Shown here one piece after another: positions 10,630-20,000 of a DNA stretch of 64,000 nucleotides. The translations under genes and the position numbers were made by a program. How positions within the stretch are numbered: position 1 is the stretch's first letter; the number at the start of each line of letters is the position of its first letter. The stretch is from Oscarella lobularis. Taxonomy: Eukaryota > Porifera > Homoscleromorpha > Homosclerophorida > Oscarellidae. Below the pieces are notes generated by a model. It made no database searches. It had not been told where the DNA came from and was given only the letters and a program-made list of their open reading frames with translations. Location: assembly GCF_947507565.1 (NCBI RefSeq), contig NC_089179.1, forward strand, positions 3,055,747-3,119,746, in the 5' to 3' direction.

Positions 10630-11225
10630 TTTTAAGAATTCTTTGCCTGTGCAAGTACGCGCCGCAAAGGGCCCCCTCCCCTTTCGCATCGCAAAAAGTA
10701 AAGATATACAGTCAAAACGCTTCCTCTCCGACGTCGGGCGTCGCCTCGATCGCGCATAGACCGCCAGCTTGCGAGCGAGAGAGAGAAACATACTCACGTG
10801 ATCACATCTGGATCAAAGCCCCGTACAGCGCGCGGACTTGCCGCTGCCATCGTATCTATGCTTCCATTAAGATAAAGCGCTCGTGAGCGTACAACGATGG
10901 CTTCAATTAATTTATAAATTTATGCTAAAAGAACGCGGTGGGCAAATGAAGCCGGACGAGCTCATAAGCGGCGACGTACCGGGCGCTCCTCAACCACTTT
11001 GCTTTCATGTGATGCTGTAGCATCGCGGTTGAATAAAGAGTCTAGTCGATAGGCTCGTTTGCCACACGGCTATAGAAACCCAAACGAAGCCGATCTCGAT
11101 CACTCGCAAGCCAGCCCCCGGATGTCCCCAGGCGGAGACATATTTTCTCGGCTACTAGTTGAAACAAATCAAAAACAATCCGCGTTTTCTCCAAGCCTAA
11201 ATAAATCAGACAGCAGACAACTGGG
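10630..11225 (+). repeat. Lectin-locus repeat, copy 1
   Basis: Starts around gtacgcgccg and runs through tcaaaacg, gacgtcgggcg, cgcatagaccgcc, ctcacgtgatca, tggatcaaagccccgtac, agataaagcgc, gcggtgggcaaatgaagcc, tctagtcgataggctcg, gccacacg, and cccccggatgtcccc. The same order recurs near 13.6 kb and 15.7 kb. This copy lacks the ~67-bp hairpin insertion present in the other two after the cagcgcgcgga stretch. It includes a promoter-like gaataaagagtctagtcgataggctcg block that is re-used just upstream of the lectin leader exon. Confidence 0.8.
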
Positions 11226-11681
11226 CGCGCTGGGTGAATGAGTGGGGCGTGTTTTTCAAAAAAAAAGTGGCGAGCGCACCGATTTCTTTCAGTTGCGGCT
11301 GATGTGGATGCGGCGTACGCGCGTAGTTCTCTGGGTCATACCTCTTGTTTGCACGTTTTTTGCCCAATAAAATAGAATGACTTTGAGAAAGAATGTAGGA
11401 ATCGTCGCCGAAACGCCGCGTGTATTGTAGGCCCTCGCCAATGCAGTCGTGCTGGGCCGCTAGCATGAATTAGCGGAAAGCCACAAGCTCGTTGAATTTC
11501 GCTCTCAACGTCAAAGAGTCGAAAGATTTCCTCTACCGTACGTATTTTCTCCGGTAAGAGAATCCATATACATGCTACATATACATTTATATACATACAT
11601 AGGAGCCATATGTATGCATGCAGATGAGCGAATGTTCACGTGCAAACATCGTGCACCGGGTGACGCGACATGCGCATGCAG

Positions 11682-11687
11682 TATAAG
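11682..11687 (+). promoter_or_regulatory. TATA-like element of the lectin leader exon
   Basis: gtataagagtcc lies 63-68 bp before the leader ATG at 11750 and is followed by cataggctcgattgccacacg...ctatagaaagccga. The same tract occurs without a downstream leader at about 11030-11090 and 16125-16180, pointing to duplicated promoters, only one of which keeps a coding leader. Confidence 0.45.
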
Positions 11688-11749
11688 AGTCCAGTGCATA
11701 GGCTCGATTGCCACACGTCTATAGAAAGCCGACGTAAGCGGATCTGCGT

Positions 11750-11828
11750 ATGGCATTCCTGGTGACGGCAGTCTTGGGTGCTACTGCCCTCTTTTCCTCG
11801 CTTGCCTTCGGAGCAAATTTCACGAGAG
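11750..11828 (+). CDS. Lectin locus exon 1: shared signal-peptide exon
   Basis: The exon encodes MAFLVTAVLGATALFSSLAF then GANFTR plus one extra G. This is a hydrophobic signal peptide followed by a short linker, ending at a strong donor (g|gtaagc). The exon is 79 nt, so it leaves one base of a split codon. All four downstream lectin exons have acceptors that need exactly one base, so this leader can join any of them in frame. No second leader was found between 13.3 and 14.4 kb: the copy-2 repeat jumps from the block homologous to ~10.99 kb straight to the block homologous to ~11.96 kb, deleting the leader equivalent. Confidence 0.75.
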
Positions 11829-12082
11829 GTAAGCGAGACAACAGTATATTAGGACATTGAACTGCCACGGCACTCAAACAATCCAAAACGATCCGCATTT
11901 TAAGCTGATTACAACGTCTTAGAAAGCATGTGACAAAGCGTGATCTCTGAACATGTTGCATGGTGAGGTCGAGTCAAGCGACGGAGCCTGACATTTTTTA
12001 AAGCGACCGGCGCTCTGCCTGCTTAATTCATTTAGCTCGTTTTTCAAAAAATCAACGTTTGACCTGAGGTTTGTGTGATGAC

Positions 12083-12132
12083 TAAACGGTGGAGTGGAGA
12101 GACCGCCTAAACGGTGGAGTGGAGAGACCGCC
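12083..12132 (+). repeat. Tandem duplication, 2 x 25 bp
   Basis: The unit taaacggtggagtggagaga followed by ccgcc occurs twice in direct succession with no mismatch. A single related copy (acggtggagtggagaaacagc) lies near 14110 in the second lectin block. Confidence 0.9.
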
Positions 12133-12230
12133 GAAGTTAGAGTCGACACTTCATGCATTTCAATCTTCACGCGCTGATTGTAGTGCCAAATGCACCGCAC
12201 GAAGCGTTAATGGATACATTTGATTAGTAT

Positions 12231-12238
12231 ATGCAAAT
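12231..12238 (+). promoter_or_regulatory. Octamer ATGCAAAT in a conserved repeat, copy 1
   Basis: An exact POU-type octamer inside a block (tacatttgattagtatatgcaaatagccagacagtgtc) that lies before lectin exon A1 and is duplicated before A2 (octamers at 14236-14243 and 14292-14299). The conserved context supports function only weakly, because the whole block is duplicated. Confidence 0.3.
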
Positions 12239-12328
12239 AGCCAGACAGTGTCAAATGCGCAGGCCGAAGCGTCCAAGTTACATTCGATTAGTACATAGGA
12301 GCCCTAAATTATACAGATGTTCTTCTAG

Positions 12329-12771
12329 ATTACAAAACTCTGAAATACATCGAATTGGCAAAATTTGGAATCCCAAGGCAGAGCTCGACCTATTCTCACT
12401 CGTGCAACCCAACCGCTAGAAAAGCGAATGACGAAAACAACGAGGGCGTCTTCTATCCGTGGTGCTCAGTCACACACACGAACAAGGATGCGAGAGCGTG
12501 GTGGGAAATCGAATTGATGACAAGCTCAAAAGTCTATTCAGTCGTTCTTTTCAATCGCATCGACTGCTGCATGGACCGTCTCTCCAACTTCGACGTCATA
12601 CTAAAGGATAAATCCCACAACGTCTTGAGAAGCTTTTACGAAGCTAAGGGTGGCAGAGAGATCATGGAATTCACAGAGCGTTCCCTAATCTGGGGAGTTC
12701 TCTTCGTTCGAGTTCAACTTCGCGGAACAGGCATTCTCAGTCTCGCCGAAGTGGACGTTTACGGTCGGTAA
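12329..12771 (+). CDS. F-type lectin terminal exon A1
   Basis: The acceptor ttcttctag precedes the exon; with the leader's spare G it reads D-Y-K-T-L and stays open to TAA at 12769-12771. Leader plus exon would give 173 aa. It is an F-type lectin (fucolectin/tachylectin-4-like, F5/8C fold) domain: QSSTYSH, EGVFYPWCSVTHT, AWWEIEL, FNRIDCCMDRL, SLAEVDVYG. The family fucose-site pattern His-x26-Arg-x-Asp-x4-(Arg/Lys) is complete (His in VTHT, RID, final Arg), with the vicinal Cys pair CC next to it. The expected A-x-DGN calcium-loop stretch reads ANDEN, so that loop is altered. Secreted sugar recognition is likely. It belongs to subtype A with exon A2. Confidence 0.75.
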
Positions 12772-12823
12772 AGAATCAAAGGGCTCGTAACAACTAACCT
12801 AATTATCGGAATAATTATGTTAG

Positions 12824-13278
12824 GAACAACCGGGCTAAACTTAGAAAGAGACATAGCCCGATACCAACCAGCCACTCAAAGCTCGACCGCCAGTCATTCG
12901 TGTTCGCCGACCGCATCCAAGGCCGTCGACGGTAACACGGAAGGCGTCTTCTATCCGTGGTGCTCGGTCACTCACACGAACAACGATGATCAAGCCTGGT
13001 GGCAGGTCCATCTTCAAGGCTGGCGCACTGTCTTCGCGGTTCGCGTTTTCAATCGCGTCGACTGCTGCATGGAACGTCTCGCCAATTTCAACGTCACGCT
13101 GCGAAACGCGAACGGCGCAACGTTGGCGACGAAAAATTTCGCTGGTGGCACGCGAACCGAAATATACACGTTCGAGATATACGTCAAGGGCGTGAGTTAC
13201 GTTCGCGTTCACCTCCTCGGAAAGAACTTTCTTAGTCTTGCTGAGGTTCAAGTGATTGGTAATGACGGGATCATATAG
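12824..13278 (+). CDS. F-type lectin terminal exon B1
   Basis: Acceptor ttatgttag at 12823; the leader's G completes a Gly codon (G-TTGLNLERDIA), and the frame is open to TAG at 13276-13278, giving 177 aa with the leader. It has all F-type lectin marks: QSSTASHS, AVDGNTEGVFYPWCSVTHT, AWWQVHL, FNRVDCCMERL, SLAEVQVIG. The fucose pattern His-x26-RVD-x4-Arg and the calcium-loop DGN are intact. It lies only 52 bp after the stop of A1. A joint A1-B1 protein is not possible with the visible donor, because a cg|gtaaag donor at the end of A1 leaves two bases while B1 needs one. B1 is closest to B2. Confidence 0.75.
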
Positions 13279-13539
13279 ATTCTTTCTCTATAGTATACAT
13301 CATGATGCTTTAGGCAAGTGAGCTTCGAAACGCTCAAATATCGGTTGACGAAATGACATTTTCTCGTTTGTCTGCACGTCTTGGATGTTCTGGTTTGCCG
13401 TGTTTGTCGTCTTGCTGCTGTTGTTGCCTAAATGGAATATTGGCATTTGATCACGTGGGCACAGTATCCCTTCCCCCCACTCGCACTCCTGGTCGAAGAT
13501 CGTCTGCTCGCGAAATGACGTTCTCGAATGTTTGATGTT

Positions 13540-13965
13540 TACTCGTTTGCCCGTCTTGGATGTTCGCAATTCTTCCCCTGGACGCGCGTACGCGCCGGAA
13601 AGGACCCCTCCCCGCATCGTACCACACGCAAAAGTAAAGAGATACCGTCAAAACGTTTCCTCTTCCACGTCGGGCGCTGCCTCGATTGCGCATAGACTGC
13701 ATAGACCGCCCGCGACTCATGCTCACGTGATCACTTCTGGATCAAAGCCCCGTACAGCGCGCGGACACGCCACATACAGTACCGCAGCCTCGCGTGCCAT
13801 GCAGGCTCTTTTCCTCCCCGGGATCAGAGGAAACGAGCCTGCAGGCGAGGCTACGCCGCTGCCACCAAGATAAAACGCCCGCAGGCGTACGAAGAAGATG
13901 GCTTCCATTAAATACGCTAAAAATAAACCGCGGTGGGCAAATGAAGCCGAACAAGTTCATAAAAC
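13540..13965 (+). repeat. Lectin-locus repeat, copy 2 (with hairpin insertion)
   Basis: Homologous to copies 1 and 3: gtacgcgccgga, agtaaagagat, gtcaaaacg, cgtcgggcg, gcatagac, actcacgtgatca, tggatcaaagccccgtac. After the aaatgaagccgaacaagttc end it jumps to gtggggtcgagtcaagcgac, which in copy 1 lies about 1 kb further on, so the interval holding the leader exon is deleted here. The region just before it (13300-13540) also matches 15370-15640. Confidence 0.8.
13786..13852 (+). mobile_element. Foldback (MITE-like) hairpin insertion in repeat copy 2
   Basis: Left arm agcctcgcgtgccatgcagg and right arm cctgcaggcgaggct pair over most of their length around a ccccgggatc centre. A similar hairpin is at 15896-15952 in copy 3, and the matching spot in copy 1 (about 10835-10855) is empty. 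Presence/absence between copies indicates an insertion. It is too short to encode protein. Confidence 0.55.
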
Positions 13966-14235
13966 GAACTTCGCTCTATTTTCGCGCTATGGTGGGGTCG
14001 AGTCAAGCGACGGAGCCTGACATTTTTATAGCTACCTTCGCTCTTTCTGCCTAATTAATCCATTTACCTCGTATTCAAAAATCAGCATCTGACTTTTCAT
14101 GATAACTAAGACGGTGGAGTGGAGAAACAGCTGCAATTAGAGTCGACACTTCGTGCATTTCAATCTCGACGCGCTGATTATGGTGCCAAATGCACCGCCC
14201 GAAGCGTCAAAGTTCAATTCATACATTTGATTAGT

Positions 14236-14299
14236 ATGCAAATAGCCAGACAGTGTCGTTTACGCGGGTCCGATACATTTGATTGGTGTACATGCAAAT
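14236..14299 (+). promoter_or_regulatory. Two octamers ATGCAAAT in duplicated block before exon A2
   Basis: Exact ATGCAAAT at 14236-14243 and 14292-14299, each within ...catttgatt(a/g)gt...atgcaaatagccagacagtgtc. The block is present once before A1 and twice here, a local ~56-bp duplication. Regulatory use is a guess from the motif. Confidence 0.3.
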
Positions 14300-14389
14300 A
14301 GCCAGACAGTGTCAAATTCGCGGGCCGAAGCGTCCAAGTTACATTCACTTACCACATAGGAGCCCTAAATAATACAGGTTTTCTTCTAG

Positions 14390-14841
14390 ATGACAAAATT
14401 CTGAAAGACTCTGACACATACTTAATCGATTTGGCCACTTTTGGAAGAGCAACGCAGAGCTCGACCTATTCTCACCCGTGCAACCCAACCGCTTCAAAAG
14501 CGACGGACGGAAACAACGAGGGCGTCTTCAATCCGTGGTGCTCAGTCACACACACGAACAAGGATGCGAGAGCGTGGTGGGAAGTCGACTTGACCAAAAC
14601 CTCATACGTCTATTCAGTCGTTATTTTCAATCGCATCGACTGTTGCATGGACAGTCTCTCCGACTTCGACATCATAATAAAGGATGAATCCCACAACGTC
14701 TTGAAAAGCATTCACGAAGACAAGGGTGGCAGAGAGAAAATGTCCTTCCCAGTTCTGCTCTCAGGAGGTCGCTACGTTCGAGTTCAACTTCGCGGAACCG
14801 GCTTTCTCACTCTCGCCGAAGTGGACGTTTACGGTCGGTAG
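14390..14841 (+). CDS. F-type lectin terminal exon A2, fucose-site Arg lost
   Basis: The acceptor ttcttctag mirrors A1; the frame needs one leader base (G + AT = Asp) and is open to TAG at 14839-14841, giving 176 aa with the leader. The domain is close to A1: QSSTYSHP, ATDGNNEG, PWCSVTHT, AWWEVDL, IFNRIDCCMDSL, LAEVDVYG. The calcium-loop DGN is intact, unlike A1. However, the third sugar-contact position (x4 after RxD), Arg in A1, B1 and B2, is Ser here (CCMDS), so fucose binding may be weakened or changed. No dedicated leader exon was found nearby. It may depend on the leader at 11750 or be unexpressed. Confidence 0.7.
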
Positions 14842-14894
14842 AATCAAGGGCTCGTAACAACTACCTTAATTCATTATGGGAATAATTATGTTAG

Positions 14895-15349
14895 GAGTAA
14901 ACTCGCTACCCTTAGTAAAAGACTTGGCCAAATTCAAACCCGCAGTTCAAAGCTCGACCTACGATCACGACTGTTTACCAGACGCATCCGTGGCCGTCGA
15001 CGGTAACACGGAGGGCGTCTTCTATCCGTGGTGCTCGGTCACTCACACGAACAACGATGATCAAGCCTGGTGGCAGGTCAATCTTCGAGGCTCGTACACT
15101 GTCAACTTGGTTCGCGTTTTCAATCGCGTCGACTGCTGCATGGAACGTCTCGCCAATTTCAACGTCACGCTGCGAAACGCGGTTGGCAAAACGCTGGCGA
15201 CGAAAAATTTCGCTGGTGGCACACAAACCGAAATATACGCGTTCGAGGAGAAAGTCGAGAAGGTGAGTTACGTTGACGTTCACCTCCTTGGAAAGAACGC
15301 TCTTAGTCTTGCTGAGGTTCAAGTGATTGGTAATGACGGGACAATATAG
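14895..15349 (+). CDS. F-type lectin terminal exon B2
   Basis: Acceptor ttatgttag; the leader's G completes Gly (G-VNSLPLVKDLA), open to TAG at 15347-15349, 177 aa with the leader. Motifs: QSSTYDHD, AVDGNTEGVFYPWCSVTHT, AWWQVNL, FNRVDCCMERL, SLAEVQVIG. Both the fucose pattern and calcium-loop DGN are complete. It is nearly identical to B1 in the centre and differs most in the first 30 residues and in the last third. The start is set by splice phase rather than by the in-frame ATGs at 14876/14888, which lie in the intron before the acceptor. Confidence 0.75.
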
Positions 15350-15895
15350 GTTCTTTTTCTATAATGCTGATGCTTTAAGCAAGTGAGCTTCCAAACGCTC
15401 GAATACCGGTTGATCGAGGAAATGACATTCTCTCGTTTGTCTGCACGTCTTTGATGTTCTGGCTTGCCGTGTCTGTTGTCTTGCTGATGTTGTTGCTTAT
15501 TAAATGGAATATTGGCATTTGATCACGTGGGCACAGTATGCATTATAAACGATCCCCTTCCACAGTCGGACTCCTGGTCGAAACGTGTTCAAAGAGTCGA
15601 CAGATCGTCTGCTCGCGAAATGACGTTTCGAATGTTTCGTTTGCCCGTCTTGGATGTTCGCAATTCTTCGCCTGGATGCGCGTACTGTACGCGCCGGAAA
15701 GGACCCCTCCCCGCATCGTACCACGCGAAAAAGTAAAGAGATATCGTCAAAACGTTTTCTCTCCGACGTCGGGCGCCGCCTCGATTGCGCATAGACCGCC
15801 AGCTTGCGAGAGAAGTGTCTCATACTCACGTGATCATTTCTGGATCAAAGCCCCGTACAGCGCGCGGAACCGCCGCTGCTAGGCTGCTACAGTAG

Positions 15896-15952
15896 ACTCG
15901 CGTGCCATGCAGGCCCTTCTCCTCCCCGGAATCAGAGCCTGCACGCGAGGCT
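15896..15952 (+). mobile_element. Foldback hairpin insertion in repeat copy 3
   Basis: Arms actcgcgtgccatgcaggc and gcctgcacgcgaggct fold around a cctccccggaatc centre. Same family and same site as the element at 13786-13852; absent in copy 1. Confidence 0.55.
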
Positions 15953-16191
15953 ATGCCACCAAGATAAAGCGCCCGAGGGCGTACGACGATGGCTTCAATG
16001 AATTACGCTAAAATGAACGCGGTGGGTAAATGAAGCCGAACAAGTTCATAAGCGGCCTGCCTGCGAACTTCGCTCCTCAACCACAATGTTTTAACGTGAA
16101 TGTTGAGGCAGCTTTGTGCATCGCAGAATCTAGTCGATAGGCTCGATCGTTTGCCACACGCCTATAGAAAGCCGAACAAAGCGAATCTCAC

Positions 16192-16246
16192 TCGCAAGCC
16201 AGCCCCCGGATGTCCCCGGGACGAGAAGGGAGTGGCTTGCGAGGCT
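16192..16246 (+). mobile_element. Second foldback hairpin, arms CTCGCAAGCCA / TGGCTTGCGAG
   Basis: The arms flank a cccccggatgtccccggg centre. In copy 1 (11102-11135) only the left arm and centre remain; the right arm is replaced, so that copy is truncated. It shares a terminal (t)gcgaggct tract with the other foldback elements. Confidence 0.5.
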
Positions 16247-16539
16247 AGGCATTCATATTGTCTTGGCAACTAGTTGAAAAAAAAACACAAGCAATCGGCG
16301 TTTTCTCCAAGCAATCAATCCACGCCGCCCCAAGAACAGAAAAGGTCACGAAACGAGATTAATTTAACGACAGAAAAAACGACACGCACAGTACGTCAAG
16401 GAGCGCTCGAGCTCCAATGACAATAAATCAAAGCCTAACGGTGACCGAACGAAAATCGAACGCTTTCAAATCCAGCGCTCCTCCCTTTGCTAACATATTC
16501 CCGAACTGGCGCTCGAAACTGATCAAGGCAATTTGAGCA

Positions 16540-16655
16540 GTGGGGTTAAACCTGTTATTCGCAAACACATTCCTATCGGTAGAAGCGCTAAAAGACGAAG
16601 CCGAAAGAAGCGAAGGGCCAATTATGTGATTTGCAGTCGCCTTATGATTGCGTAA
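16540..16655 (+). pseudogene. Relic last exon of a fourth ML-like gene (M0)
   Basis: An in-frame stretch ending at TAA 16653-16655 reads KPVIRKHIPIG, then SAKRRSRKKRRANYVICSRL. It aligns with the last exon of the ML-like gene at 28.2-29.1 kb (KPVI...HILIG, SSERRNRKKRWFNHAICNRV). The sequence after the stop (gattggctttctttcaacgttgagtg) also matches the 3' flank of that gene. The upstream exons are absent where the lectin repeat begins, so this is a truncated copy. It shows that the tandem array once extended further left. Confidence 0.65.
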
Positions 16656-17012
16656 TGAAAATGCTGAAGTGATGAAACTGATTGGCTTTCTTTCAACGTT
16701 GAGTGAAAACCAAATTCACACCTGTGAGGCAACTGTAGCAGAAAATTAATTAGCATGCACACCAGCTAAGCGTTTACGAGAGTTCCCGGCTGTTCTTACC
16801 TTCGTGCGTACAGAACTCGAAATCGTCTTGAATCTCGCCAATCCGTCTCGCGATCGGACTCGGAGCGAAGGAACTGAGGTATTGCTGCGTGCATTGCAGG
16901 ACAGGACAAAGCGTCTTCTTCATAGAGGCTCTTTTTGACTAGAGGAGGGTATGCGCTAGAGTGTTTCAGAGCTTATATTGCAGAATGAAACAATTAGGAA
17001 CAACTACGTCGT
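16656..17012. other. Convergent 3' flank of receptor R1
   Basis: No coding signal. The block 16790-16930 (gagttcccggctgtt, tcgcgatcggactcggagcgaag, actgaggtatt) resembles 29190-29480 beyond receptor R3. It is therefore part of the duplicated unit rather than a separate gene. Confidence 0.5.
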
Positions 17013-20000
17013 CTACGTTTCTTCGTGTACAGGTTTTGGAGCTCTGTAGCAGCAAAACGAAGCAGCAATTTTCTTCCTCGTTTCGACAATAAGAGTGAAG
17101 ACAATTACTGCAAAAAATTAAATATAAATAGAACAGCGAATGCGCGTACGAAGTCTAACCTGCAAAAAAGAGCAGATAGGAAATATTGGCTGCAATAACG
17201 ATGCCGCTAAATGTCTTTTGATCAACAAAACTATTGTAACCAGGATCCTTTTTATCTCTAAATGAAAGCAGAACGAGTGTACCCATCATCAAATTAGTCG
17301 ATATGACGCTGAGAGCAATGAGTTGCATCCAGTGTCCAGATCGTTGTCGAACAGGCTGTAGCTGTGCGTGCAGCACTAGAAACAGTGTTGCAAGTAGCGT
17401 TGCCAAGGCGATTCCAGAATGGCTCTGTTTTCCAAAGAAACCCATACCAACCGTGAGAACCATTTTCCTTCCGATCTCCACCATTTCCCAGTACCAAAAT
17501 CCATCTTTGTAATTACTGTCGAGAAATTGAATGCTCTTTAGAAAATCATCTTCCAAAGATAGAGGCTTGAACTTGCGCGGTGCGAGAGCCTCGCGTCTCT
17601 TGCGTTTCAGAGCCATAAAGAGGAGGAAAGGTAGAACGAATACGTAAAGTATGAGTACCGTGCATGTAACCCACAAGGCAGTTGATGTGGAATAGATACA
17701 CGGAACGCTATAATCCGCCTTTAGAAGCCACCTGCAGTATTTGTCAGAGTCACTCGCATTAGATTTACATATCTTAGTACACGTCCATTTCTTATACGGC
17801 ACGGTAGCCAGTATAGAAGTGGCCGTTGAGGGATAGCTGATAAATAGGATCCACCAACTGTTCCTCATGCAAGTCGTTCTCAGTTCAGATACTTTTCTCT
17901 TGATAACTGCTTGTCCGCTTTTGAAAGACTGTAGAAAATAGTTTCTCTTCGCTTTATAGTATCCCCATATAAGCAAAAGAAGAATGAGTTGAATCGAGAA
18001 TTTAATAATTGGAAGCATCAGAGCATTGAATCGTAGTTTCTCGTGTAGACACGTGGGCGTAGTGACAGCGAGCACATTCAGCTCGATCGTCTTTGTAAAG
18101 TGCCCCAATGAAAGTAGTGCTTCAGGCCAAGGTACGTAAGCAAGAGCGTCAAAAACAGCCGTCATGACTTGAATGAATCCAACTGTTATTTTTAGAACCG
18201 AACTTATTTGATCGACGAGATCGCCTTCCTTGGCGCCTTTTCGTCTGAGTCTTCGAATGACTTGCAGTACGCCGGCTAGGGCGCCCAGAAGAAGGAGCAA
18301 GCCAAGAATTTGAAGTCCTGTTCGCCACTTCTGGGGGCACTTATGACACCTCTGAAACCAGGAATAATAGCCTTTGCTGCATTGTCCGCACAGCGTTCCC
18401 CAGTATCCAGTACTGCACATCTCACTGCTACGAATTCGCATTGACTTTTCGTTTCGGCAACTTTCATTTATTGGACAGCGATGTATCACAGGTATGAAGT
18501 CGTCGTACTTTGTGAACGTTTTTGGATGGTTTTCGCTTTTGTTCATAAGATTTTTCACGAAGCTAACGTATTGATTCTCGTTGGTTATGCTATCGTTTTC
18601 GGCGTCATCCCATCGTTTCCAACTCCACCAGAATCCTTGAGCAACGCTGAGGTAATCATCTTGGCAATTCATGCCGAGACGAGAGTCGCACATATAGCAA
18701 GAACCAAATCGTTGCGTTCGATAGTGATTTTTCAAACAGTTGCAGGCTCGATATCCCGCGTGTACGCTTCGATCTGTTCCTCTGGGACACACCTGACAAT
18801 CTTCAGCCGCTGTTCCGGGAGCCGACTCCGGATCGACGAAGGTACCGTTGACGCACTTTTTACAGTCTGCCTTACCTTTTTCGTCTTGGTAATATCCACC
18901 TGTGCAATGGTAAGTATCTATTTTCGCAGTTTGCTATACATACATAGCGTTACGGACCTGCTGGGCAGTTTATGCAATGCGAAGAAACCTCAAATTCGGA
19001 TTTCAAGTTATCTTTCACGGATTTAGTGCCTTTGCGACACTGAATGCACTCGAAATAGTCCCGGTTCTGCGTGCACTTGTGATAGCGCCTGTCATGACAG
19101 TGAGACGAGGGTTTTCTGCAAACGAATTCTCCATTCCGTATCAGGGAATGAGCTTCCTCTCTCTCCACGGAAACTGTGACAGAAGTTTTTTCAACGCAAT
19201 ACCTATACAGATAGTTTTGCCCGTCCAGCATACAGCTATATAGAGGAAATTCCTCACAGAAGAACGCGTTGCTCCGTAGTGGGAATCACTGTGAATCCGC
19301 TGCAGTTTAGGTATCTATATAGAGTCGAACTATTTAGTGCTTAAATGGCAAATGAATTTTACGTTTACATATCAGTGACATGTTTTGTTTTGCTGGAAAG
19401 AAGCAAGGCGTTTTGAGAAAGGTTTGTTAGGGGGTTGCCTTGCAGGTATCTACGACGGAAATTACTAAGGTTAATTAACATAATAGACTTTTGGCTTCAA
19501 TTCAGTAAGCCAATCCGCTAATGAGCCACTTCATTGATTAGCCAGTGAGCTCTGCTTATACATTTTCTCAATTGTTTCTAGAGAAGTGAGTGCGTTGTCT
19601 TCAATATCTGAAATTCTGTTGCCTATAAGATTTCTGACAGCAGAATTCTTTTCACGCAGCTTCCAACTTGTACATGCACTAGCTTACAAAACCATTAGGC
19701 TCGAAAGCCCTTTAAAGGTCGATGATCCAATCACTGCTAAGCGATTGTAGAAGCAATGTCTAGAATAAAAAGAAAGTAAACTTTATTCACAGATTCGTTT
19801 TTGCTTACAATTTTTGGAGACGCCTTTGGTGAGACAGAGTGTCAGGCATGCTCGTCAAGAGGTTTGTGCTGACGTCTCTAAAGTATCAGAAGATATAGTT
19901 ATTTGCGTTTCTACTTCATTGCAAGCAATGCGTACAGTGATCCCTCAATAGTGACTTGTGTAAAGAACGACGGTTCAATAGTTGTAAGATCGTTATTTGC

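Larger units (their letters stand above)
15640..16325 (+). repeat. Lectin-locus repeat, copy 3
   Basis: The third copy of the block, running to the ggcgttttctccaagc end that also closes copy 1 (about 11185-11200). It carries the foldback insertion at 15896-15952 and a second hairpin at 16192-16246. No lectin exon follows; instead a relic of the next locus begins at about 16.54 kb, so this is the right edge of the lectin duplication. Confidence 0.8.

Noticed and set aside
12841-13251. Minus-strand open frame of 136 codons across lectin exon B1 (and its twin at 14975-15322)
   Set aside because: Shadow of the lectin coding frame; duplicated only because the exon is duplicated.
12329-13278. A two-domain lectin made by splicing A1 to B1 through cg|gtaaag
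   Set aside because: That donor leaves two bases while the B1 acceptor needs one, so the frame is lost; the same holds for A2 and B2.
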